A DNA stretch of 64,000 nt from Limonium bicolor (GCA_023374045.1 JAIOTZ010000271.1:1-64000); one strand, 5' to 3'; positions 25,197-38,427 are shown, numbered from the stretch's first letter. Notes: generated by a model not told the origin, from the sequence alone. Made by a program: numbers and translations.

Positions 25197-27037
25197 TAGA
25201 CTAGTATAGCTAGTGGGTGACAAGTGAAGGAATGTACACTCTTATTTGGGTTTATGATTAGTTCAAAAGATAGCCTCTCAGCTGTAAGACTTTTATCTTG
25301 GTTACGACATATGTAACTCGTTGTGCATTCCCTTTGAACTCAGTAGGTAATTCTAACTGATGGGACCACCACACTTCTGCTGCGCTACTCTGATTAATTA
25401 ATGTCCAATCATTCTGGAATAGTCTTAAATGCGCTCGTCGGTGGTATGTTAAAGTTTATGTTCATATGCATAGTTGATGAGTTGTGTTCATCATTTTCTT
25501 CATTTGGTTATTATCGTTGCTCTTGTCTGGACTTCTGTCCGTTTACGGGGTATTGTCCCCAAGAATCTATGCATTCTTTGACATGTTCTATTTTACAATA
25601 TTATGCTTTTATATTTAAATCCCGTGTGTATGGGTGAAGGTGGTCTTCCATCTTGTTTGTTGCCAATTATGCCATGTCTTGTTGAGGCTGTCGGATTAAT
25701 GTGCCGCGTTATGCCGCTGCTCCTGATTATTTTGTCTCTAAGTAGCTGTTAGTTGCAGCATAGCTTGGTATTCTTCATTGTATATCTTGTTACTGTACGT
25801 CGGCTTCCAATAATATTGTAAGGTTTGCCGATCCTGTGATGCTCAAGCACATGTCATGTATCTTCCATTATCCTTTCATCGTTGAGTTCTTCACAAGTTT
25901 CACTTGATTGTTTGTGCCTGTATGCTTATTTTGTGATAGCTGCTCATGGCGGTGATTCCATTAAGATTATTCTCGTCGATATTACTGAGGCGTTTTGCTC
26001 CTTATCAGATTTGATTCCTTTCCTGTGTTCCTCCCGCTAGTTGCTTTCGTATATGGGGTATTTTCTTGATGTACATTATTACTTACCTGATTGGTTTTCT
26101 GATGTATTCTCCTTTGATAGTGGTAATTTCCCGATGGTGGTGTTCATCATCTTGTTGGTGTTGCTGATGCATCCAGTGGTTTAGTTGTTGTAGCTGTAAG
26201 GTTATAGTATTCTTGTCGGTTTGAAATTTGTCTTCTATTCATCGCCTCTTGTATTCGTTGGCGCTCGGGTCTTGTATTAATTCTGGGGCATGTTAGAGTT
26301 CGTCTCTTTGATCCTCAGGTCATCATCTTGTGTTTATGGTATTCGAGTTTACTGTTACCATATTTGGTTTTCACTTTTCAATATAGGATATGAGCTACGG
26401 TCGAGCCGTGCATCTTGTATATAATATAGGAATATTCCTGTTATTACTGATTCGCAAATTATCGGTAGTATATACACGATCTTTTATTGATTGTCATCAG
26501 GTATACCACAGTAGGGTTCCCGTTAAGGTTTCTAACAAGGTACAGTTTTTCTCACAATTTCACATGTTTTTGCGGTTTATGCATCATCTCATGAGAGTAT
26601 AAGTTTAATGTTCTACTCTTTATATTCCACCTCACTTACAGGTAGGTTCCCGTTTAATATACTGGGTTTGAATTGATAAAGGAAGGATTTAAAGTCGTTC
26701 TTTCCCTTCTGATGGCAATAAGGCCATAACTTAGAAAGTAGCTTTCAAATACTTGTCAATATAGATAGATGTCTCTTGGTCTTGTATTTAATATATTAAC
26801 ATGACTCAATGTATAATAACGATTAGTATTTCCTTCATAGTTGACTATTTTCTGACAACCTGAGTCGTTTAAGCTATTTAATTCTTTCAGGGTAGTATGG
26901 TTAATTAACCTTTAACTTAGATCCTCAACATCTAATATATTTTATTTGGTAGACCCTTCATTAGAAATAGGAATAAATTTGACTTATCACAGAGATATTG
27001 GTGACCACTTGTAGGGAGTCTCAGGAATCATCCAACC

Positions 27038-27118
27038 CTGACGGGGTCAGCGTCAGTTTTGAACTATCCCTCCACTCCATTTTGTGATTGGTTTTCCCTT
27101 GATCTGACCAGGATCAAG
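27038..27118 (-). other. Twin hairpins with complementary loops, Element 5
   Basis: Hairpin one (27038-27056) has arms CTGACG and CGTCAG with loop gggtcag. Hairpin two (27098-27118) has arms CTTGATC and GATCAAG with loop tgaccag. ggtca of loop one pairs with tgacc of loop two. Compared with Element 1, both a stem pair and a loop-loop pair have changed in a compensating way. Confidence 0.6.
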
Positions 27119-27973
27119 TTCGACCTCCCACGTCAAATATCAAACAACCACATAATAGCAAGTTTCCAAATTTTATCTTATCAAGACTTGTGACGTGGTG
27201 ATTACAACATTCTTTCTTAACTGTTTATAAACTAATCTAACGGCTGTTGTAACCTAGACTCGAAACTAGGGTACTCCTTAATTCCTGGAACTAAGTTCCT
27301 TTGATCAATCCTTTAGCGTGGAATCTAGTCTTTCTTCTTGGCCTAAAAGATAAATTCTTATTAAACACCTAGACACTTACTGCCTAATAATTATTTCATC
27401 AGTCATTTGACTCTTAACTCATCATGCAAGCAATAAATTCATTTATGGACTTGGATACCTTGAAATATACTCTTCTCTTCAAAAGGCTTTATCTAGTATT
27501 TAACTTATCAGGGTTTGATCATTGTCTACACCCTAGTTATCATTACTTTGAATAAGGACAATCGTAGTTATTTCTAGATTTGGAACAAGACTCCAAGGAA
27601 AAGTTTTTATAATTCATTTTACAATCAAGATTCCCTAAAGTATTAATCTTTCCGCCTTAAGCTTGGCTTTCTTTTGTTATATTTAAACTTCATGGTTCAG
27701 GTGAATCATATGTTCAACCTAGGTTAAATATCTTTTATTAATAGTACTCTTCCAAACTAGGGGTTCCCACTTTGAATCCTACGATTTGGTGACATGACAG
27801 TCAAACTTATGGTTTGTTTCTATCTTTTAGATACGTGGTAAATTCACAACTCAATGGCTTCCAAAAATAGGCCGCTTAGGTGAATAAAATAGAGAGTCTA
27901 TAATCATGGAGATTAGTATATCTCGTAGGAAAGTTCACGTGTAAAACGTTTGTTGCAAGTCAGGGATAGGTTC

Positions 27974-27988
27974 TCCCCCCCCCCCCTT
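27974..27988 (-). other. Third polypurine-like run in Element 5
   Basis: A 13-base C run followed by ttaag on the + strand, read as cttaa plus a long G run in element sense. No clear 7-bp hairpin precedes it, so it may be a degenerate module or slippage. Confidence 0.5.
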
Positions 27989-28725
27989 AAGAGTTTAACC
28001 CTCATTCACTTTTAGTGTTTATATGAATTCAAACTCGCACTATAGTTTACCCTGTCTCCATAGAGAGTTATTTGTTATTATAATCGTAAAGTTTATACCA
28101 CATTAGAAGGAAACTTCATTTGTTCTCAGGTGTTCTTTACTTACATTCTCAAATTGAGCTGTCATGGAAGACATATGCTCGTATAAATCCATAAGGATAG
28201 AGTAGGACATGTGCCTCAAAATAGGGTAGGTATATTTTATGATACTTATCCCTATGCAATATATCAATACTCTTCAAAAAGTTTCAGGTTTATAACCTTC
28301 TAATCATATGTATTTATATATAGCATTAATATTGCTATTTTGGTAGTTCTCCTGACTTCAAAGTATTATATTCAAGGTTTGTGTTCTTTCTTTATTAATT
28401 AGGAGTCCAGCATTTTCACTATATGTTACTAGCTGAGACCCTCTGTATTAGCTCAGGTATTAAACCCCGGCTTATCCATGATGGATGTATTCACTAGATA
28501 TAGTGAGATTATGTTTCTCTTGTCATATTATTGGTTATTTTTGTAGGACTGTACTGTAGCCATATTCCAAGCTTTCGCACGATCTTCTCGCGTAGTTAAT
28601 AAGTTATTGTAAGATTTTCCCGTCCCGCACTGGGCGGCAAGCTCAGTGCCTGAGTATCCCGTAAAATTCGGTGTTTGCTCTTTCCAAGTAGGTCTTCATC
28701 CGCCTTTATTTGGTTTACCAGGGCA

Positions 28726-28745
28726 GCACTTGTTGTAGCAAGTGC
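28726..28745 (-). other. GCACTTG hairpin, Element 5
   Basis: Arms GCACTTG and CAAGTGC around ttgtag, about 410 nt downstream of the primer site in element sense. The arms match Element 1 exactly while the loop differs. Confidence 0.5.
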
Positions 28746-29137
28746 GCCATGCAGGTTGGATCCTCACGCAGTGTACGTCCATTGAGATATATTTTTACTC
28801 CATCATTACTGTTTACTTGGCGGCATTGTCAGCCCTTCTGGTTATCATTGGTATAGCGTCGCTGTTATTCGTCGTCAGCTCCTGTATAGATGACAGTTGA
28901 CGTCGTACGGTCTTCAGTAACCCCTTCCGCCAGTTCAGGTAGTCTTAAGTATTTGTTTTAATTAATGTATTCCTTCTATGACATCTGCTCGTTATTTAGG
29001 CAGGTCATGGTTTGTAGTTACTGTAAGTTTGAACAGTTATTAACGCCCTTCGGCGGACCAAGTAAAAACTAACTTCTACTCCTCACTGTCTATCACACAC
29101 CCTGTATCCCAAGGCTAATTTTGGCTGTACTCAGTTC

Positions 29138-29164
29138 TCAGAGCGCAACTACGCTCTGATACCA
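29138..29164 (-). promoter_or_regulatory. Element 5 primer binding site (tRNA-iMet) in a hairpin
   Basis: TGGTATCAGAGC on the - strand (29164-29153), 5 nt from the LTR. TCAGAGCG pairs with CGCTCTGA around a 6-nt loop (29138-29159). Confidence 0.92.
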
Positions 29165-29169
29165 CTTTT

Positions 29170-32100
29170 TGTAACACCCCAACCCGAAATCCAATAACCT
29201 GAACGATGGTAGCTCCCAAAAATAACTAGAAATACAGCGGAAAATTATACATAACAACGGGTGGTGCTACAACGCCGCTAGTCACCCATGTGACTAACAA
29301 GGCTACTCCAACTTAATTTACAAATGATGCGGTCTGAGTACTGAATACAAACCTCTTAAAACAACAGAAGATAATTAAAAGTACAATACTGAATGATGAC
29401 ACCGGTGGTAATAACCCATGTCTTAATTCTACCCCACCTACACTCGGTCGGGCAATCTCTTCATTCTTCAGGTACCTGGAATTATTTAGCCATGAAACGG
29501 CTCAGCAAAATAATTTGCCGGTATGAAATCATGCAGCCCACAAGCTAGGGCCACACCAACTAATTGTCGAATACATGCAGTTCATTTATAAAGCTGTAAA
29601 TAAGCATAGCATGATAATATCAAGTATCCACACAAGGACAATAATGTCACATAGAACAAGACCAGAAGGTCAAGTTAGCTGAACTGAAATTCTTTAATGA
29701 TAGTCGGTCCACACAATGGGACTGACAGGTATAACTGAATATCTGAAATAGTGGAGGTATAGTGACCTCGTTAAGATTGAAAGGTTGGGTATAAAAACCC
29801 CAGGAGATAACGTAGAAACCCTGAACTGAGAGGCGTGGGAAATAGAATCCCACTAGAGGAATAAAGTCTTCCTCAAACTGAAGGGCATTAAAACCCGGAA
29901 GGAATAAGTCTTCCTCCCAACTGAAGTTCCGTCGCGACGTAGTAGGAGACGACCTGAGACAGGTACAACTCCTGTAGCATGCATGGCCAGATCCAACTGG
30001 GCTCCTCTCTCGTAGTATAGAATTGTTAAGTGTCATATAAAGACGTTAAACAAGAACACAATGTGTATTGTCAATTATCACGTTTAGGATAATGACGTTT
30101 GTTATAAACTGAAGTTAGTGAGAGACTTGAGTACAAGTCCTCGGTATACTGAACGCAGGTATTTAATCCACTGGTATAGTAGTGTTTGTATGCGTGGGAC
30201 ATACACGTTGTAGTCACAACATTCACGCACATAAAATAATACACAGTGCAAGAGTAAACAACATTTTACATTAATTATCTTGGTCGTTATTTCAAACAAC
30301 AGATAGCACACAAGCCGGTGTAATCCGGTAGAAAGCAGACTGCAATAATTCCATACCGTTCACCGTAGCTGTACTTGTTTAGTTCCCGGTCAACGTCTGG
30401 TCAAACAGTGTCCTAGAACAGGATTAACTGAGAGTGTTAATTAATTTATGACTCTCGTATAAGATTTTTACCGTAACGTAAAATGATTTTGTAATCCCTT
30501 GTTATTTTATGTGAGGTTGTTTTACCAGAGATATTATTTCTTTCACTTCGTATCTTTCCTTATAATTAAAGAATTATTAAATACCTTAAATCTTGTGTAG
30601 TCTTTATTATAAGACTATTATTGCATGGTAGTATAATTTATTCCCATGATTTTATGTATGTCACATTGACCATTCTCCTTAGTTTAATTAATTCACTTCA
30701 ATATATTTATTATTTATACATGTATGTATACAAGTATTGTTTATACGACATGTTGTATTGTCCAAATGACATAACAACTCATAATTCGTCAATGACATTT
30801 ATTGGTCACGTTTACTCAATTCTCCTCATAACTTTATATTTAATGTACTATAACTTCCAAATATATTCGATGGTTATATACCTTCGTTATTCGTATGAGG
30901 TTTTAACTTAATGTTTAGTTAATTTTCTTAACCTCCCAACCTTTTATAATCAAGGTATTTATTCATATACTTCAAAGTATTAGTCTTAAATTATAAGACA
31001 TATTGAGTAATATTTCTTTTTAATCACTTATGACTTTATGTACCTCATATTGTATCGTTCCCTTTGATTTATTTCAAAATTCTTTAAGGTACTTATTTAC
31101 ACATGTATATTTATGATACATGTTTATATTTGTCTAGTATCATTTCTACTTAATAAATTCCTTATATTTTCAAATAGTCACTCAAGGACTTAGGAATTTC
31201 CAAACTTCTATTATTTATAAACTATCCCCGAATAATATCATTTCTTTACAAATAAATTACTTATGCCTTTATCACATATAGTTTTAATTCCTTAATTCCT
31301 TAAATCACAATCTCTTTTATAATTCCACCAAATATCCAAATATCCACATAGGACTTTATAATAATTATAATCTCATAAATACACTTATACTCTCGGTTAT
31401 TTTCATTATAACCACGGTCATTTTATAAACTCTACATTATACTCCAAAGTATATTTTAACTTTAATATTAAATCACAAATCAACCCTTATAAATTCAGTA
31501 TTTATAAATTGAACACATTAATTTTCAATAATCACCAATGGCCACCTAAATTTTCGGCCTTTACAAATAATTTCCCATATTTACAATTTAACCCTAAAAA
31601 CTTTATAATAGTTACACATTAACTTAATCTATGGTTTAATATTTAATTCCCATAAATTTCGAATGGGCACCTATATTTTCATTTATTACTTTTGCCCCCA
31701 AAACTTTTATAAATTGTTATTTTAACACTTAAGCACATATTTAATTTACCCAAAATTCATAATATAAATTTATATACATATATAACTCATTAAAATCATT
31801 CTTCCTTATAAACTCTCGGAATTATTTATTTCTATATATATAGTTTCAAAAACATGATTTAAAACTTATAATTCTTATACCTTAATATATATAAGGTATA
31901 TAAATCATCTAAAAATTATTACTAATTCTTAAACATATTATTAGCTCATTAAACCCAATTATCATTATTTGAATTCGGTTATAATAATAACTTACCATAT
32001 GGTTTCAAAACTTGATTTATATCTTATAATAGTATATATAAATGCATATAGGCCATATAACACTTCTACAAATTATGTTAATGACTTAGAATGATTATTA

Positions 32101-34985
32101 GCTCAAAATTAACCAATTTTGTCCTAGAAAATTCGGCCATGTAATAAGCCCTTCATAATTAAATTTTTTTTTTGACATAAAATTATATCTTAAGGTAATA
32201 ACTCTAGCTTAAGAGTTATAATTATTTTTCTTGATAAATAACTCTCCTAATTTCGGCCTTAGTTACAAGAGGTGTGTACATAATTTTTGTACATAATTTA
32301 TGCGCTTAACAAAGCTTAAAACATTAAGAATTAATTTAATAAACTTACTCTTAATCAAGGATGATTAAATACTTGAACTCCTCTTGAATTTCCCAAGCTT
32401 CCTTCAATGGAAATTGTAGCTCCAAATTTCGGTATTAACAATGAGAAGGAATGGGTTTAGGAGTTAGATCTTAACAAAGATCTTAAGTAGATTTTTTTTT
32501 GATAAGTAGTTTTCAAAGGATTTACCTTAAGTATTTTACCTTGAATTTTCGGTGCTCCTAGGATGGATGGAGAACCAATTTTCCTTAAGTTAACCTTGAA
32601 TACTCCTTGATTTGCAGGTGATGTTTGGAGAGATTTTTATGAAGAAAGGAGTTAGGAATTTAAGTCACCATTAGTGAAGTTTGTTGAGAGCTTGAAGAAC
32701 TTGTAGAATGAAGAGAGAAAGAAGATGAAATGGAAGAGAGCAATGAGCTATGCTCTCGGCTGCTACAAGGGAGGAAGGAAGTAATGTGGCAAATGTGGTA
32801 AGTATGTCTACCGTAAGTGTATATTGTTGACCTGTTCATTGTATTTTGCTTTTGATATTTAGCTAATGATTTTCTCCACTTATTCCTCCCATTTCAGATT
32901 GTCATACGGAAGTTGTGGCTGGAATTAAGTCATCTAATTCAATGGTTGTTGACATACGTGTATGCTTAGTTAGGTAAGTGTTTACTTTTTGATTTAAAGA
33001 TATTGATTTGGTCTTATCTTTTTTGTAGGCTTACGGCAAGGCTGAATGGGTGGGGTATGCTCCAGATTTTATTTTCCTTGTTGATTTGTCTATACCCATT
33101 ACCGATAATATATAGTATTACTACAGATTTGTTTGGTCAAGTGAGCACATGCATACCACCGTTTTTTTTTTTTTTGGAGAGTTTGTACCCATGTGACCGA
33201 TTTAATTGTTCCAATTGTACAGCACTGCCGTGCTGGTGTATGTCATATATACAACCTATACTCCATGTTATAAAGTTACGTAGTGCTTCCTTCTACTTTT
33301 TTTTTTCTTTTCTGTTTTGATTTATATAGTCAAATATATACGTATGACTAATGTTATAATGATTAGGTAGGTTCCATCTTGGTATAACATTGTATAATGG
33401 TGAAAGGGTGACACATAAAGTTTACATGTTAATTAGGACATCTAAATCAGGTCCTAGGGTATATATATAACCGGTTTTAATGTAGGAAAGTTACAGTTTT
33501 TTGTTTGTCTGTTTATGCTTATGCGCATGACATCTCTAGCATATTCTTTATCTTGTTTGATTGTATATGTATACTACCGTTTAATTTTGTCAAAAGCTAC
33601 ATATTTCTTTTACTTATTATAAGTAGATATATTGTTAACAGTACAATTTTTGTTTGATTACTAGTTAGTGGATGAGATTGCTTTGTTAATATTGTAGTAT
33701 ATCATGTCAAAGGTTCCCACCCATTACTGGTTGTATGCGACAAATTCATACCACTTGCTTAGAAATTTAAGATGCAGCAACCATGTACTGCATATATATG
33801 AACAAGTCCATAATAAAGGGAATGCTACTTATACATAATTTAATCAATATTATACTCATAATGGAACGAGTGCTGTTGTTTCAAAATAGTAACGAACAGA
33901 AACCATATAAACAAAATAGCTAGCGCAGATCATATGCATGTACGTTACGTTTTTTTTTTGTTCGGTTCATGTATAAGCTCATGTCATGGTGATGATGGTA
34001 TTGGTTGTGATAATACAATACTTACCGTTGAGTGATACAACAACTTTTATCTGATTTAAATGCATATATACATACCGGTATGAGGTATAGTATGTGCTGT
34101 TGGTGTGCGTTTTGTTTATTAGCAATTAGGTACTCCATATTGTATGGAGTGTATTACCGGTTGTATAGGGTAATTATGTAGGTATATTAGGTGGTTAATT
34201 GTTTTACTAAGTAAAATTGTACAAAACAAGTCCCAAAAATTGGTATATAAAACCGGTTCATATGGTACCGATTATTAGCTTGTATACTTTGTGTTACATA
34301 TAATGATATAACATTTCTTATGTATTTATGATATATATCAAGTATTAAAATTATGTAACATAAGTTGTTACCTTGTTTAAATGTATATATCAATTTATTT
34401 TAGCATTTATAAATGCTTAAACGTTCGTAAAAATATTTACGTTGCTCGTTTGTATTTTTCACGTTTTTACAGTGAACGTTGTTGTGTACCGAGTCGTATA
34501 AACGCTCGTATATTTTTCCCGGGTGACGCTCTCTTATTTGAACTTGTTTCGTAAGGGGTTTACTGCCCGTTAATGTTCGTACGTAAGCTTTATATGCGTA
34601 CGTGTAAACAACATTATATAAGCGTTCGTGGATCGAACGTTGTCATTTTACGAGTTGTATAAACGTCCGTATTAATCTTTCCTTGTTGCCGCTCTCTTTA
34701 TCGAGCTCGTTATGTAAGGAGTTTAATCCTCGTTGTTAAACGTACATAAACGTTTTGAATGAATATGTTAAGGCGTTAATAGAATTCCGCCCGTAAGTGT
34801 TTATGGTAAACGACTAATTTTACGTGACGTTTGCACGCGTGAGTTTGCATGCACACGCATAGTATTATTAATTTACGCAACGTTTGCATGCATAAATTAG
34901 CATGCGTAACTAAAATGATCTGTTTCTAGATCAATTCTTCATTATTTAACAGTTTTAAGGTATTAATTAGATTTGGGGTATTTCA
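29170..34985 (-). repeat. Element 5 5' LTR (right copy)
   Basis: A 5816-bp partner of the left LTR, with many one- to few-base gaps and few substitutions. It ends ...ggtatttca before the duplicated atatg. Confidence 0.94.
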
Positions 34986-36788
34986 ATATGAGACATAGCA
35001 GAGGGGTAGATCAGGTTGTTTGGGGCTTGTGTTGAATTTAAAAAACTTGATTAAACACCTAGCTAAGTGGGCAGGCAGTTTGGGGAGAATTGAAAATCAA
35101 CTCGTGAACAGAGAACACATAAGAGGATATATCAGTTTGTAATTTCGGATTCTGTTTAATTCAGCTTGGGACATCTCAGTAGCTTTGTCTGATGCCTAGG
35201 GTCGGTCTTGAAGATTGAAACTTTATTAATACTATTAACTAAGTAGCTAGGTAATATGGGAAAAATTGAGAATCAGATTGGTGAACAAACAGAAAAGAAA
35301 GAAAGGAGAGAATACCGGTTCTGATCTTTCCGTTTCATGAGTTTCTGAAAACTGGAACTAAAGTACTGATGGTGTGAGAATGAGGTATTGAGTAGTTAAT
35401 GAACCTAAACACATCCAGTACTCTTGAGTAAAGTCATAAGCACTTTGGGGATGATTTAGGAGTCAGCTAATCTTTAGAAACTGAGAAGAAAAGGGAGTGC
35501 GCAGGTTATGAGTGTTTCAGTTTCTTTTTCCTGAAACTTGTGTTCAGTATACTCAACTTACAGGAGTATGAAGAGTGAGGTAGTGGTTTTAGAATGAACT
35601 CAAAACATTTCTAAAGAGGTGAACTAAGTTGGTATACTCATGTGAGAGTCTAGGAGTCAATTGACGATCTACTAAAGGAAAGAGTGAGAAGAAACAAGCA
35701 GAGTCGGTTTCAGTTTTTCCATAATTGTGCCTCTGTATAACTGTTACACAGTAGGCATAAGTGGGTTGAAATGGCTTGCTAACAAACTTAAGACCTAGCT
35801 AATACACTTACCTAGGTTCGTAAACACTTGTGAAAGATAGGAAAGCAATTTAATGCAGTGCAAAGAGAAACTGAATGGAGTATGCATAAGGTTAGTGTTT
35901 CGGTTTCCTGAAATGGTGTTTCAGTATGGGAGACTTCCCAAGGTGCTAAGAGTGTGATGTTGTATTAAAAGTAAACCCAAACCATAGCTAATAACTGCAG
36001 CTAAGTTAGGGAACTGTTCTGAGAAGATTAAACATCAATTGAACGAAAGAGGTTAAGTGAGAGAAGACACCACAACTATGTTGCAGCTTTATAACTTAAT
36101 TTGGGACGTATGTATAAATGGGGTATAAGGGTATGTTATGTCCTATATTATAATGATACTAAGGTTAAAACATTGCCACTTATTTATTTAAGGAGGGAGT
36201 ACACTTTAGTCAAGCTAAATCCATCTTATATAAACATGTTACATGGTTAACGTTTAAAACGCTCTAAAACGTTGACTAAGGGAAAAGGACTTAGTTAACA
36301 TGTAAAACAAAGACGTGAACGTCCCAGGAGTAAGATAAGCCTAGAATTAATACATGGAAGCTCTAAGAGTCAATCTAAACTAAGCATGTAACAACATACC
36401 AAGGGAAAAACGTACGATATAAAGTGTCGTCACATAAAATAATAAACTGACCATTGTTTTAATTAACGCTAGGGCCGTAACGAACTCCGACCGGGACTTC
36501 GAGTGTAAGACGACTCGTGCTTCGAATAAGGTATGGACATGTGTGGTTCGTATGTTGCCGTGTTACACGGCTTGTTTGCTTTGTGTGCTGTGTGCTTTGT
36601 GTGACAATGACTCTAAGACTAAAAGCATGAAAATTGGATTGCTTCTTGTGGCTTGCTTTTATGCGTGTTATATATATATCCTTGTAGCATTTTACTTGCG
36701 CGCACACAGTAGTTTAGTCCCTTTCTCGTTTATGGAACTAGAGACGAACTACTACGAACTATGAAAACAAAGAAAACTCAATAAGGGG

Positions 36789-37060
36789 AACTCCTCTCTA
36801 ATCCATTGAGGACTACCATGACACCCACTATGGTGTCTATTCATTAATCATAATGAAGAGCAAATCTCCTTGGGTGAGACATGACGAACCACGTAGACAA
36901 AACAAAAGAACTATACAAAGAGACGAATCCTCTCTAACTTTAGAGGACCGCTAATGACGCCCACTATGGTGTCGAGATTATAATCATAATGAAATGGAAA
37001 GTATCAACTGTGAAACATGAGAATAACCCGGGAAGACAACAGCTCGGGCCGCGCGGTATG
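36789..37060. repeat. 137-bp diverged duplication, first pair
   Basis: Units begin aactcctctctaa (36789) and aatcctctctaac (36926) and share cacccactatggtgtc-like and taatcataatgaa segments. A second, unrelated pair with the same 137-bp spacing lies at about 37384-37655. The LTR B copy of the first pair is at about 43965-44200. Confidence 0.65.
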
Positions 37061-37118
37061 GATGATCGGGAGTTGGTATCTGCATCAGATCCTTCGACCG
37101 TCTATGATGGAATATATT

Positions 37119-37345
37119 TTGGTGAAGCACATCCCGGAGTCCAAAGGTGACTTCCGCTTCCTTGACCCTGGGTGTCGGGAATGGGGGAGTGACAAGTTGG
37201 TGAAGCACATCCCGGAGTCCAGAGGTGACTTCCGCTTCCTTGACCCTGGGTGTCAGGAATGGGGGAGTGACAAATTGGTGAAGCTTATCCTGGAGTCTAG
37301 AGGTGACTTCCGCTTCCTTGACCCTGGGTGTCGGAATGGGGGACT
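37119..37345. repeat. 78-bp tandem repeat, three units, LTR A
   Basis: Units start ttggtgaagc at 37119, 37197 and 37275. The period is exactly 78 bp, or 26 codons, and a + strand frame reads a 26-residue repeat with GDFRFLDPGC in each unit. The third unit is shorter. LTR B has the same three units at 44296-44523. Confidence 0.85.
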
Positions 37346-37383
37346 AGCTATGGAGGAGACGTCCTCCAACGTGCGGTGATAAA

Positions 37384-37655
37384 AGAATTCACAAGTAACC
37401 CTTGAAGAAACAAGGAATGATTAGCACCTACATAATAAGCCTCGGGATCTAATCTATATCCCCTGACTCGGTGCCAGAGAATAGAGGAAAACATGTGTAA
37501 CGAGACCAAGCAAATAAGAAAATTCACAAATGTGATCATTTAAGTAACAAGGAATGAATAGCACTTATATTATAAAGTCTCGGGATCTAACCTACATCCC
37601 CCGGACTCGGTGCAAGAGAAGAAAGGAAAACATATGTAATGAGGACAAGATAACA
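37384..37655. repeat. 137-bp diverged duplication, second pair
   Basis: ggaatga at 37414 and 37551 mark the same point in two units, each followed by ctcgggatctaa and gactcggtgc. The LTR B copy is at about 44565-44860. Confidence 0.65.
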
Positions 37656-37778
37656 CACAATCTCTTGAATGATCCCATAGCGAGGATTGACGGTATAATG
37701 TACCTACGCACACGTCCTATAATTACTTGACTGTTGTTGCTACACTAGCAGCTTATTATGTTGGACTACGTGTTTGAC

Positions 37779-37880
37779 ATTGTTATGCTACTGGCAAGTT
37801 GTGCTTGGTTGCTTATTGATATTGCTGTGCTACTTGAAAGATGTGCTTGGTTGCTTGCTGGTATTGCTATGCTACCGATG
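37779..37880. repeat. 42-bp tandem repeat in Element 4 LTR A
   Basis: About 2.5 units with starts at 37779, 37821 and 37863, sharing attg-t-tgctac and tgtgcttggttgctt. The LTR B copy is at about 44961-45062. Confidence 0.75.
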
Positions 37881-38274
37881 AGTGTGTATGATATCATGTT
37901 GTACTGATGTGTGCTTTACTGCTTTATCATAGCATGTAAAATGGACTTAATAATATTCGACCAATTAGTCGTGTGGCCCGGTAACATGCGGGCTTCACAC
38001 GTTCATACTCAGCGTAGTTTGCTGAGTCCTTTACACCCAATTTTTTTTCAGGTCTTGTGCCAGACAATAACGGAGAGTAGGCAAGGGTGACTATCATAGG
38101 GGTAGTCCACATGGCAAGACTTTAAGTAGTATGCTTTCTTATGTATGAGTTATGTTGTTTAAGTTGTTACTAAACTGTAGAAGCTCGGTACTTGAGTTGT
38201 ACTTTATATTGTATTTGGATTTCGTTAAGTTGGACTTCCAGTCAAACAGAAACTTGGAGTTGGTATTGTGGTCT

Positions 38275-38296
38275 GTCAACCACATGGGTGGTTGGC
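38275..38296 (+). other. LTR-terminal hairpin, Element 4 LTR A
   Basis: Arms GTCAACCA and TGGTTGGC with loop catggg. All eight positions pair, one as G-U. The LTR B copy is at 45460-45481. Stem bases differ from Elements 1, 5 and X while the loop pattern is kept. Confidence 0.7.
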
Positions 38297-38400
38297 ATCT
38301 GTGACACCCGAATAGAGTTGGAAACTGCTGCGTAGACTTCTCCTGCTAACTTAGGTGCGTCGTTTAATTGTTGGTTGTGATTCGGGGGTGTTACAGAAAG

Positions 38401-38427
38401 TGGTATCAGAGCGTAGTTGCGCTCTGA
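38401..38427 (+). promoter_or_regulatory. Element 4 primer binding site 1 in a hairpin
   Basis: TGGTATCAGAGC (38401-38412), 5 nt after LTR A. TCAGAGCG and CGCTCTGA form a stem at 38406-38427 with loop tagttg. Confidence 0.93.

Larger units (their letters stand above)
24650..29169 (-). other. Element 5 interior, non-coding
   Basis: A 4.5 kb stretch with no recognised protein domain. It holds the PPT module (24650-24684), a second hairpin and polypurine module (25163-25196), twin hairpins (27038-27118), a third purine run (27974-27988), a GCACTTG hairpin (28726-28745) and the primer site (29153-29164). Other parts show nothing I can name. Confidence 0.8.
18790..34985 (-). mobile_element. Element 5: non-autonomous relative of X (X-type LTR, non-coding interior)
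   Basis: LTRs at 18790-24649 (5860 bp) and 29170-34985 (5816 bp) flank a 4520-bp interior. The PBS lies beside the right LTR and the PPT beside the left LTR, so it reads right to left. The LTR matches the X LTR in stretches: for example, the reverse complement of 19910-20040 closely matches 59216-59340, and both ends agree. The interior has no coding domains but shares structural motifs with Element 1. It looks like a non-autonomous family that borrows X-type proteins. It is the deepest nested element here. Confidence 0.94.
34991..38395 (+). repeat. Element 4 LTR A, 3' part
   Basis: Continues LTR A after Element 5 and matches about 41698-45580 of LTR B, apart from the retroposon there. It contains the rest of the 185-bp array (to about 36070), a 137-bp duplication pair, the 78-bp triple repeat (37119-37345), a 42-bp repeat (37779-37880) and the terminal hairpin (38275-38296). 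It ends gggggtgttaca. Confidence 0.92.

Noticed and set aside
18790..34985. Reading the TG...CA repeat of Element 5 as a + strand element.
   Set aside because: The primer site and polypurine tract are both on the - strand.
37119..37345. A CRISPR-like array.
   Set aside because: The units are directly adjacent with no unique spacers, and the sequence is eukaryotic.
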